From JAJYIW01 sp036787065 (GTDB taxonomy: Bacteria; Chloroflexota; Anaerolineae; Anaerolineales; Anaerolineaceae): a DNA stretch of 32,688 bases. This document shows, one piece after another, positions 16,350 through 24,400 of the stretch (position 1 is the first letter of the stretch; the number at the start of each line of letters is the position of its first letter). Where the stretch lies: positions 1-32,688 of the forward strand of contig DAIQPZ010000011.1 of the NCBI GenBank assembly GCA_036787065.1. Direction: 5' to 3'. The notes below the pieces were generated by a model that was given only the letters and a program-made list of their open reading frames with translations, did not search any database and was not told where the DNA came from. The translations under genes were made by a program, and so were the position numbers.

Positions 16350-16376
16350 GGTTCTTCAGAATTTCCCGTGGAATGG
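16350..16376 (+). repeat. 27-bp direct repeat, copy B
   Basis: Same element as 13935-13961 with two substitutions. This copy lies in the trmFO-rpoN intergenic region, 52 bp upstream of the sigma-54 promoter. Confidence 0.8.
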
Positions 16377-16387
16377 AATTCACCACG
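16367..16387. promoter_or_regulatory. Inverted repeat upstream of the rpoN promoter
   Basis: CGTGG (16367-16371), 11-nt centre, CCACG (16383-16387), with partly complementary A/T flanks. It sits about 40 bp before the -24 element and could be a binding site, but the linked activator has no HTH, so any binder would be another protein. Confidence 0.35.
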
Positions 16388-16427
16388 AAAATTTTTATTA
16401 ATCCTCTGGCATACTTTTAATATGGCA

Positions 16428-16443
16428 TGGCATAAATCTTGCA
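16428..16443 (+). promoter_or_regulatory. Sigma-54 (-24/-12) promoter of the rpoN operon
   Basis: TGGCATAAATCTTGCA: GG (16429-16430) and GC (16441-16442) are separated by the required 10 bp, with the full TGGCA and TTGCA blocks. The predicted start is near 16454, about 30 nt before the rpoN ATG. It indicates that sigma-54 transcribes its own operon. Confidence 0.8.
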
Positions 16444-16483
16444 ACATATCGGGAAAACCGCTATACTCTTAATGAGGTTGCCC

Positions 16484-17893
16484 ATGTTTCAAACTCACTT
16501 TCATTCCACTCGACCTTTAACCTCGGCTCACCTGGCCCAGACCATGACCTTGTTGAGCTTGACGACAGACGAATTGCGCCAGCAAATCGATTCTGAGCTG
16601 TCATCCAATCCTGCGCTCGAGATGATCGAAGAACGGCGTTGTCCAATGTGCCATAGCTTGCTACCATCCAAGGGTCCATGCCCGATATGCAGCCGGCAGC
16701 AAAGTCCGAATGCCAATGAGCCGATTGTACTCATCTCTTCTCGCGAGGATTTTTATACTGGCAATGGAAAATCCAGCGAGGAAATGCCAGATAACGATTA
16801 TTCAGCCGCCTCCGATGACCTGCCAACCTACGTTTTCCGGCAGATCGCCCCAGAGCTCAGTCTTCAAGACCGGCCGATTGCAGCCTTCATCCTGACCCAC
16901 CTTAATGATGATGGCTTGCTGACCACAACCGCGGTTGAAGTAGCGCGTTACCATCATGTGCCCCTCGAACGGATCATGGCGATCATCAAATTAATTCAGC
17001 GTTCCGATCCGGTGGGTGTTGGATCGTCTTGTCCGGAAGAGGCTCTCATGGTCCAATTGGACGTTCTCTCCGAAACAAGCCAGATCCCAGAACATGCCAA
17101 AGAGGCGATCGATCTGGGCATGGACCTGCTAAGCCGTCACCAATACGCCGAATTAGCCCGCCTGTTAAAAATCAGTCAAAACCGGGTGATCGAAATTGCC
17201 CGCTTCATCAGTGAAAATCTAAATCCATACCCAGGCCGCTCCCATTGGGGCGATTCCCGCCAACCCGCCCAGCCTTCATCACAGGTATATCACCAGCCAG
17301 ATATCATCATAGGCTATGTTAATGACCGGCCGGAAAATCCGTTGCTGGTTGAAATCATCATGCCCTTAAATGGGACCTTACGCATCAATCCACTCTTTCG
17401 TCAGGCCCTGCACCAGGTATCCGAGAATAAAATTGAGGAATGGAAATCGGATTTGGAACGTGCTTCGCTGCTGATTAAGTGCTTGCAGCAACGCAACCAC
17501 ACGATGCGGCGGTTAATGCAACGCGTGGCGACCATTCAGAAAAATTTCATCTTAAATGGTGAAGAAGAACTGCTTCCACTCACCCGCGCACAGCTATCGA
17601 AGGAATTGGATGTGCACGAATCGACTATTTCCAGGGCTGTTTCAGGTAAATCAGTGCAACTGCCCAATAGCCGGATCGTTCCTCTGTCTATGTTTTTTGA
17701 TCGCAGCTTAAATGTGCGCACGATCCTGCGCAACATGATTGATCGAGAACACCATCCTCTGAATGATACACAGTTGGTCGATTTACTGGCCAAGCAAGGT
17801 ATCTTCGTCGCCCGCCGCACAGTCGCTAAATACCGCTCTATGGAAGGAATCTTGCCGGCCCATTTACGCCATTCGATGATTGCGACCCTATGA
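16484..17893 (+). CDS. rpoN: RNA polymerase sigma-54 factor with zinc-ribbon-like insert
   Basis: A 469-residue sigma-54. Region I is residues 1-48 (HLAQTMTLLSLTTDELRQQIDSELSSNPALE), which meets the activator. Next comes a CPMC-x9-CPIC motif (C53, C56, C66, C69), not part of the standard sigma-54 plan and probably a zinc ribbon. A core-binding domain follows (about 110-300), then an HTH in LTRAQLSKELDVHESTISRAVSG. The RpoN box ARRTVAKYRS (about 443-452) matches the -24-recognition decamer except for a final Ser instead of Glu. GAGG (16474-16477) lies 6 nt before ATG 16484; upstream starts at 16439 (TTG) and 16472 were not chosen because 16439 lies within the promoter. The stop overlaps the next start as ATGA. 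Confidence 0.95.
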   Translation: MFQTHFHSTRPLTSAHLAQTMTLLSLTTDELRQQIDSELSSNPALEMIEERRCPMCHSLLPSKGPCPICSRQQSPNANEPIVLISSREDFYTGNGKSSEEMPDNDYSAASDDLPTYVFRQIAPELSLQDRPIAAFILTHLNDDGLLTTTAVEVARYHHVPLERIMAIIKLIQRSDPVGVGSSCPEEALMVQLDVLSETSQIPEHAKEAIDLGMDLLSRHQYAELARLLKISQNRVIEIARFISENLNPYPGRSHWGDSRQPAQPSSQVYHQPDIIIGYVNDRPENPLLVEIIMPLNGTLRINPLFRQALHQVSENKIEEWKSDLERASLLIKCLQQRNHTMRRLMQRVATIQKNFILNGEEELLPLTRAQLSKELDVHESTISRAVSGKSVQLPNSRIVPLSMFFDRSLNVRTILRNMIDREHHPLNDTQLVDLLAKQGIFVARRTVAKYRSMEGILPAHLRHSMIATL

Positions 17894-19854
17894 CCAATGC
17901 CAGTTCTCAGCACAACGTGATTCCTTCCTCCTGGCGCTCGAAAAGCCCAGGGATTTCCGAGTTTACCACTTTGATCAACCTGTTCGAAGGGCCGGCTTTA
18001 CTTGTGGATCGGATCCGGAACCAGGTCATTTGTGCCAACAGTCATTTCTGCCAATTAACCGCCTTCGCGCAAATGGAAGTCATAGGCAACAAAATTACCG
18101 ACCTCATCCCAGATTTTGCCCAACTGGACCTTTCGGACGGGACGAAAACCGAGACGTTGCTCAACCGGCGCCAGCGTGAGCCTATCGAAGTGATGACCAC
18201 CATGGCTCCGATGGATACGCCCAGCTCATGGGTTCTACTAACCCTGATCCCCCTAGCCGACCACATGCATAACCAGGCCAAAGCCTTAAGGGAAGATCAA
18301 CTGCTTAAATCTTTCCACGAGATGGCCAACCTCACCGCTCAACCCGATTTAAACGCCGCACTTTCTCAGGCGATCCAGCTTGGCCGGTCATTGTTAAATG
18401 CGGACCTGATTTGCATATATAAAGCCGACAGCCAATTTCCTCAACTGAGGAAAATTGCTTCCTCTGAAGACACGGATTCCAAGGACCTACCCGAAGTGAT
18501 TTCGTCGGCCGATCTGATCCGGTTGCGCGAGCCCATACTATGGCAGCCGGGAAAAAGGGTGGCGGCAGAGCTCCACCGCAACGCGCGCATCGCTGGGCTC
18601 AATTACCTCGCGTCCATCCCATTGGGACAGGCAGGCGCCTGGTTTGGCCTTTTGGCGATTGGCGACCACCAGTCTATGCCAGTTGATAATATCCTAAAGC
18701 TCACTGAAATCATCGCAACGCAGATCTCTTCGACCGTCCAACATTATATCGTCCTGACAAACTATAACGACACCATCCAGAAAAACAAAAAGACCCTGAT
18801 GATTCAAAGCAGCATCGCGGAAAACGCCCAGGAAGGAGTGATCATCCTGAACCCGGATTTGACCATCGTGGATATGAACCCGGCGGCGGAATTAATCTTG
18901 GGGTATGCCAGTTCAGAAGTCATCGAGCACCCCGCAGAAAATATCCTGATCGGAACAGAAACTCTCTCAACCGCGTTAAAATCGGCCACACATGGGATTA
19001 CCACACAAAATATCAGCAACCTGAAACTCCACCGGCGCAATGGCCAATCTTTCCCTGCGTACGTTCAGACCGTGCCGGTGCAGGTCAAGGATGAATTGGT
19101 CGGTATCATCTTGTTTTTAAGCGATATTAGTGAGAATGAACAAATTCGGGTCAGAACCCAACAGTTGGAACAGCGCGCTTTGTTGGGCGAGGTGACGGCT
19201 ATCTTCGCGCACGAAGTGCGTAACCCAATCAACAATATCAGCACTGGCCTGCAATTAATGGCCATGGGTATGGCGCCGGAAGATCCTAATCAGGAATTGA
19301 TCAGCCGTCTGGAAAATGACTGCGCCCGTTTAACCCATCTGATGGAAACGGTCCTTACGTTTTCACGACCTAAGGAAATTAAAATGGAACCCACGGATAT
19401 TAGTGTGTTGATCCAGCGCATCACAGAACGCTGGCGACCGCGGTTCTCTCGCGCTAAAGTGATCCCCTATTTCTCTTCCGAGCTTGAAAATCCACGGGTT
19501 GATGCGGATCCACGCGCATTGGAACAGGTCTTTACGAATTTGATCAGCAACGCAGTCCATGCGATGAGCGATAAAGGTGGGACGCTTTCAATAAAAATTG
19601 GTAAACTTAATACTGAAATCGAGCCCCCGCAAATCGAACTGACCGTTTCGGATACAGGTCCAGGTATTCCGGACGATATACGCGACCGCATCTTTGAGCC
19701 TTTTGTAACCACCAATCCCCAAGGCACAGGTTTAGGTTTGGCGATCACCAAACAGATCATCACCGCTCACCGGGGAAGCATTAATCTCAACAGTTTTCCT
19801 GGGGGAACCGTTTTTATGATTAAACTACCGGCAATTATGGGAGAGGGAAAATGA
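17890..19854 (+). CDS. Soluble PAS-GAF-PAS sensor histidine kinase (NtrB-like)
   Basis: A 654-residue kinase, probable partner of the next gene. Domains are a first PAS (about 26-125), a GAF-like domain (about 145-285), a second PAS (about 305-415, EGVIILNPDLTIVDMNPAAE) and a HisKA domain with H441 in FAHEVRNPINNIS, the NtrB-type H box. The ATPase domain has its N box in EQVFTNLISNAVHAM, G1 DTGPGIPD (588-595), F box IFEPFVTT and G2 GTGLGLAITK (612-621). No TM helices, so the signal is cytoplasmic; no heme or flavin ligand can be picked out. The start overlaps the rpoN stop and the stop overlaps the activator start, both by 4 bp (ATGA), giving tight co-translation. Confidence 0.93.
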   Translation: MTNASSQHNVIPSSWRSKSPGISEFTTLINLFEGPALLVDRIRNQVICANSHFCQLTAFAQMEVIGNKITDLIPDFAQLDLSDGTKTETLLNRRQREPIEVMTTMAPMDTPSSWVLLTLIPLADHMHNQAKALREDQLLKSFHEMANLTAQPDLNAALSQAIQLGRSLLNADLICIYKADSQFPQLRKIASSEDTDSKDLPEVISSADLIRLREPILWQPGKRVAAELHRNARIAGLNYLASIPLGQAGAWFGLLAIGDHQSMPVDNILKLTEIIATQISSTVQHYIVLTNYNDTIQKNKKTLMIQSSIAENAQEGVIILNPDLTIVDMNPAAELILGYASSEVIEHPAENILIGTETLSTALKSATHGITTQNISNLKLHRRNGQSFPAYVQTVPVQVKDELVGIILFLSDISENEQIRVRTQQLEQRALLGEVTAIFAHEVRNPINNISTGLQLMAMGMAPEDPNQELISRLENDCARLTHLMETVLTFSRPKEIKMEPTDISVLIQRITERWRPRFSRAKVIPYFSSELENPRVDADPRALEQVFTNLISNAVHAMSDKGGTLSIKIGKLNTEIEPPQIELTVSDTGPGIPDDIRDRIFEPFVTTNPQGTGLGLAITKQIITAHRGSINLNSFPGGTVFMIKLPAIMGEGK

Positions 19855-21023
19855 GTGCTACCGTTTTAATTGTGGATGACGAAGAGAACGCGCGCGTGAT
19901 TATTGGTAACTTTTTGAATACAAAAGGCTATGAAGTCATCGACGCGGCTACCCTGGCAGATGCCCGCCGTCACCTTCAAAAGGGTACACCCGATATTATC
20001 TTATTGGATGTCCAACTCCCCGATGGATATGGCCCAAACCTGCTGTATGAAACGGCCCAGATGGCCATGCGCCCCCCCATTATCATGATCACCGCGTTTG
20101 GCGACGTGGACATGGCCGTGGATGCGATGAAAAACGGTGCGCACGACTTCCTGCAAAAACCCATCCAGTTGGTTCAACTCGAAAAATCAATCCAGCGAGC
20201 CAGCGAAATTGTGGCAATGCGCCGTGAACTGGCGCACCTGCGCAATACCCAACACCAGAATGCTAATTTCGTCGTAGGGCAGTCCCCTGAAATGCAAAAG
20301 TTGATCAGCCACGCACAGCGTGCTGCGTCTACTTCGGTATCTGTTTTAATCACAGGTGACACCGGAACCGGGAAGGAAGTACTGGCTGAATTCATCCATC
20401 GTTCCGGCTCCCGCGCAAGCAAACCTTTCATCGCCATTAACTGCCCTGCCATCCAGCCCACCATGTTGGAATCAGAGCTGTTTGGTTATGAAGCGGGCGC
20501 CTTTACCGGGGCAGAGAAGCGGAAGAACGGCTTGATGGAAGTGGCCGATGGTGGGATCCTGTTCCTGGACGAAATTTCATCCATGCCAGTGGATATCCAG
20601 GCCAAACTGCTCCGGGCATTACAGGAGCGCGCCTTTTATCGCGTGGGCGGCACCCACTTGATCAAGGTGGATATCCAGGTCCTGGCTGCTTCAAACCGAG
20701 ATTTACTTCGCATGAATAAGGAAGGTACTTTCCGTGAAGACCTGTATTACCGGCTTAAGGTGGTAAACCTTCATATCCCAGCATTAAAAGAAAGAAAAAA
20801 CGATATTCCCGAGCTGGTGGGATTATTCCTGCGCCAAAATAACGCCTGTATGGGTGTTAATATCACCGATATTACTCCGAGGGCGATGGAAGCACTGGTC
20901 AATTATGAATGGCCTGGCAATATCCGTGAACTGAAGAATACAATTGAGCGAGCCATGCTCTTCTGTGACGACTGTTCACTCGACCTGGCCGACTTGCCTG
21001 GAGAAATCATCTCGAAATCCTGA
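19851..21023 (+). CDS. NtrC-class sigma-54 activator lacking the DNA-binding domain
   Basis: A 390-residue response regulator. The receiver domain (1-120) has acidic pair D10/E11-like DDEE, phospho-acceptor D53, T81 and K103. The AAA+ domain (about 140-375) has Walker A GDTGTGKE (169-176), the sigma-54-contact loop GAFTGA (216-221), Walker B GGILFLDE (234-241), an arginine-finger region FREDLYYRL and the lid WPGNIREL (354-361). The protein stops at ISKS only about 30 residues after the lid. The usual Fis-type HTH (about 50 more residues) is absent, and there are only 14 bp to the next promoter, so truncation by a nearby frameshift is unlikely. Known HTH-less activators (H. pylori FlgR, chlamydial CtcC) act from solution; the same is inferred here. 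Confidence 0.94.
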   Translation: MSATVLIVDDEENARVIIGNFLNTKGYEVIDAATLADARRHLQKGTPDIILLDVQLPDGYGPNLLYETAQMAMRPPIIMITAFGDVDMAVDAMKNGAHDFLQKPIQLVQLEKSIQRASEIVAMRRELAHLRNTQHQNANFVVGQSPEMQKLISHAQRAASTSVSVLITGDTGTGKEVLAEFIHRSGSRASKPFIAINCPAIQPTMLESELFGYEAGAFTGAEKRKNGLMEVADGGILFLDEISSMPVDIQAKLLRALQERAFYRVGGTHLIKVDIQVLAASNRDLLRMNKEGTFREDLYYRLKVVNLHIPALKERKNDIPELVGLFLRQNNACMGVNITDITPRAMEALVNYEWPGNIRELKNTIERAMLFCDDCSLDLADLPGEIISKS

Positions 21024-21037
21024 TCAAACCCACCGCC

Positions 21038-21053
21038 TGGCATACAAATTGCA
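21038..21053 (+). promoter_or_regulatory. Sigma-54 (-24/-12) promoter of the TPR-peptidase unit
   Basis: TGGCATACAAATTGCA: GG (21039-21040) and GC (21051-21052) with 10 bp between, and the same TGGCATA and TTGCA ends as the rpoN promoter. The start is predicted near 21064, 26 nt before ATG 21090. It lies 14 bp after the activator gene. Confidence 0.8.
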
Positions 21054-21089
21054 CCCATGCCTCTTGAGACAAAAACTCAGGAGGCATTT

Positions 21090-21410
21090 ATGTTTTCTAC
21101 CTATACAGAATTCGTCCAGACTATGGCGACCATATTATTTTTAATGGGTTTGATATCCCTCGGCACCGGGATATTCATCCTGACCAGGCTAGCCATTGGC
21201 AATAACGTGCGCGTCATTGCCGAACAAACCGCCAAACTCGCTCAAAAAGGAATTGCAGAAGATGTTGCCGGACTGGTTGGTAATGCATCTGCCCTGCTCA
21301 ATGCATTAAACCAGATGGTACGCTCATCCTCTGGAATTGGGATCATCCTGGTTGGAATCAGTTTCGCATTGATTGCAGCTTCTTACGGCCTGGTTTTACA
21401 GATTAAATAA
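21090..21410 (+). CDS. Small two-TM membrane protein of the sigma-54 unit
   Basis: 106 residues. A strong AGGAGG (21079-21084) lies 5 nt before ATG 21090; the longer frame from 21057 begins next to the promoter and lacks a ribosome site. TM1 is about 12-34 (ATILFLMGLISLGTGIFIL). A central amphipathic region (about 40-78, VRVIAEQTAKLAQKGIAEDV) may form a coiled coil. TM2 is about 82-103 (GIGIILVGISFALIAASYG). No known family is recognised. As first gene after the sigma-54 promoter and directly ahead of two TPR proteins, it is a candidate membrane anchor for them. That role is inference. Confidence 0.85.
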   Translation: MFSTYTEFVQTMATILFLMGLISLGTGIFILTRLAIGNNVRVIAEQTAKLAQKGIAEDVAGLVGNASALLNALNQMVRSSSGIGIILVGISFALIAASYGLVLQIK

Positions 21411-21428
21411 AAAAAGGAACACCCCCTC

Positions 21429-24400
21429 ATGGAGCCAGAAGATTTCATCACCCAGATCAGAACGTTGTTTTCAGAGACGGATTGCCAGGTCATTATCTCA
21501 GCCCTGCGCCAGGATCCTTTCGTTTGGGAAAGTCTGCAGAATCCTACAACCGCCGCAAAAATCCTTGATAGAGCCGGGAATGATGGCCGGTTGTGGACTC
21601 CGGCAGCGATATTCCTCATCCAATTGGATAACCCTGAAGCCACCGATGATCTAATCCATGAAACTTTACACCTGGAATCTTCATTGTACCCTCTGGCTCC
21701 TGAACTGCGCCAGAAATCTGCTCAGGCTTATGGAAGTGTCTTTAAAACCAACCAGGCGCCAATCAACTTAGAACAGGCAGGATTGCTAGCCCTGGCGCTG
21801 CGCGAGCGCCGGCGGATGAAAGGATCATGGCAAGGTCTGGGCGCAGAAATTACCACCCCAAACGATGATACCGCCCACCGGTTATATGATACCTGGCACA
21901 CTGCTTTTGCCTGCCTCTTCTCAATGATCCCGGATCCCAATGATTTTTTCTTATCCATCCTGCCATCCCAGGAGGAGGATCTCAAAACCGGCCAGATTGT
22001 AACCGTGTTACACACACTGCTCAGCAATCCATTATCCCCTGTTGAGCAGGTTAACCTGCTCGCGGAATTAACCGGTCGTTATAGCCCCCCCGCTCAACTC
22101 AACTGGCTGCAGCAATTAGACACGATGGGCCGGTCAGCCTTAGCCACGGATCTTGCGCAAAACATATTACAAAGACCTGAAAATGTATTTTATTTCGCCG
22201 AACTCAAGCTTGAAAATGCGGATAATGCCGATCAGACCATCAGTGAGGATCCGCTATTAAACGATGAATCACTGGCTTTAATTGAAATGACCCGCCAGCT
22301 GGCAGCCTTCTATGCTTATGCAGGCGAGCATGACCGTTCGATCGCCTTGCTGACTGAGGCAAGAGATATGACCCACCGGCTGGAAGCCAGGATCTCATTC
22401 CAGCTAGCCATCTCCTCGGGTGCAATCCAGCGAGATGCGGAAGCCCTCCACACGTGGGAACAGGTGTACAACTTAATCCCGACCTCCCCTACCGCTCAGG
22501 CCTGCCTGGCGACAGCTTATCTGCGCGCAGGCCAGGAAAAGGATGCCGCGTCTGTCATATCGGAAAACAGCCGTGATCCTCAGGTGCAGCTCATTCAGGC
22601 AAAATTGATCGCTTCCCGGGGCGACCTCTCCACGGCTCAAGAGAAAGCACGCCAGGGTTATCAATCCCTGATCAATCCGCCAAACCAGCCCTCTCTCAAC
22701 CCACTTTTCAGACAAAGCGCGATCCATCCCCAGTCAGTAGACATCATCGATGATTTATCCGGGTTAAATTTATTCGAAGAATCCATAAGTGTTACTGGCC
22801 ATGCCTTAAAAAACCAACCCCTCGACCTGCCGTTGATTAAAATGGCCGTGGGTGTTTACCACCAGGCTGGCCAGCTTGCCCAGGCGATCCAGATGGCCAA
22901 TCTTAGCCTGATCCTGCAGCCCAAACAGATTGAACTCCACCGGCAGTTAGCTGAGCTGCTCGAAGAAGCCAAGGCCTGGGAACCGGCCCTGGTAGAGCGG
23001 GAGCAGGTGATGACAATGACAAATCCACCTGCCCTGTCTGATTCATTGGCCCTGGCCAGAGTTGGGTTAAATCTAAGACGGCCGGATATCATACTATCCA
23101 TATGCCAGGCGATCCTGGCCGAAAATCCGGAAGAAGGCAACGCTCACTATCTCTTAGGAGAAGCCTATCTCATTTCAGGCGATATTTCAACCGCAATCGA
23201 ATACTTTACCCAGGCTATCTTATTAATCCCTGAACAACCACAGCATTGGTTGGCCTTATCTTCAGCCCAGGCGCTATGCGGGGATTTCCAAAAGTGCCTG
23301 GAAACTCTCAGAGCCGCATCATTATCGATCCCGCAGTCCTCATCGATCCTGGCTGCCCTGGGTGAAGCCAGCCTGTCGACTGGTTCACCCTCTGAAGCAT
23401 TACCCTCGCTGCGGAGTGCCTACGCCCTCAACTCACAATCACTACCGGTGGCGCTTTTATTAAGCAACACCCTGCTTCACCTCGGGCATTACGGCGAGGC
23501 CAGAGAAGTGGTCGAAAACGTGATCCACACCAAGCCTGACCATCCTGGGCTGGCATACAACTATGCGCAATGCTTGTTGGCCTCTGGTGAAGATCGAAAA
23601 GCACTCCCCTATTTGTTTACCACGGCCCAGGCCAAAACCGGCCAGGTCCAACCGGCAGTCCTTCTAGGGCAAACCGTGATGAACTTGTTGGAACAATCGC
23701 AACAATCTTCATCCAAACTGCCCGATCGTTCCAGTGTCGATGAAACCATCGACCTGAACAGCGTGAGTCGCTGCCTTTCCCAGGCCATGGCTGTGGAACC
23801 TGAAAACCCCGAAATACAGCTGCTCCTGGCAGAAATCTTGAAATCCAACGGCCAAACCCAAGAATCTTATCAGATCTATCGCAGCCTGGCCGAGTCAGAA
23901 AATTCAAAAAACCCCGTTTTTTACTGGCGAATACAATTTGGATTAGGCCAGACAGCACTATCCATGGATCAGGTGGATATTGCCCTGGCAGCCCTACAGG
24001 AAGCTGCCTCAGCTAAACCCGATAACTATGAGATTCAGCAGGTTCTGGCGGAGGCATTTTATCATGCCAAACTCTTCCGCGAATCATTACAGACGGCCCG
24101 GATCGTGTTAAAAGACGCACCGCATCATTTGGATAACCTGATCTGGTTCACCCATCTTATGCTGGACCTGGAAAACATTTCTGAAGCCATCACCGCGCTC
24201 GAGAAGGCCGTTGAACTGGCGCCCGAGCGGTCTGACCTGGTGTTGTTACTCGGCCAGATCTACCATGAAGCTGGGAATCCGATCGCGGCCCAACAGGCAC
24301 TCGATCTACTCTCCTCCCTCGATAGCGCGACTGCTCAAGAATTTCAGAAGGCAGGAAAAGTATTCTCGAAGATGGGTGATCTCGATAAAACCATCCTCTT

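Noticed and set aside
16367..16387. Inverted repeat as enhancer for the linked activator
   Set aside because: The activator has no HTH, and the site is closer to the promoter than usual enhancers; kept only as a low-confidence regulatory feature.
16439..16483. Extended rpoN N-terminus from TTG 16439 or ATG 16472
   Set aside because: 16439 lies inside the -12 element of the sigma-54 promoter, and only ATG 16484 has a ribosome site at proper distance and matches the usual sigma-54 N-terminus.
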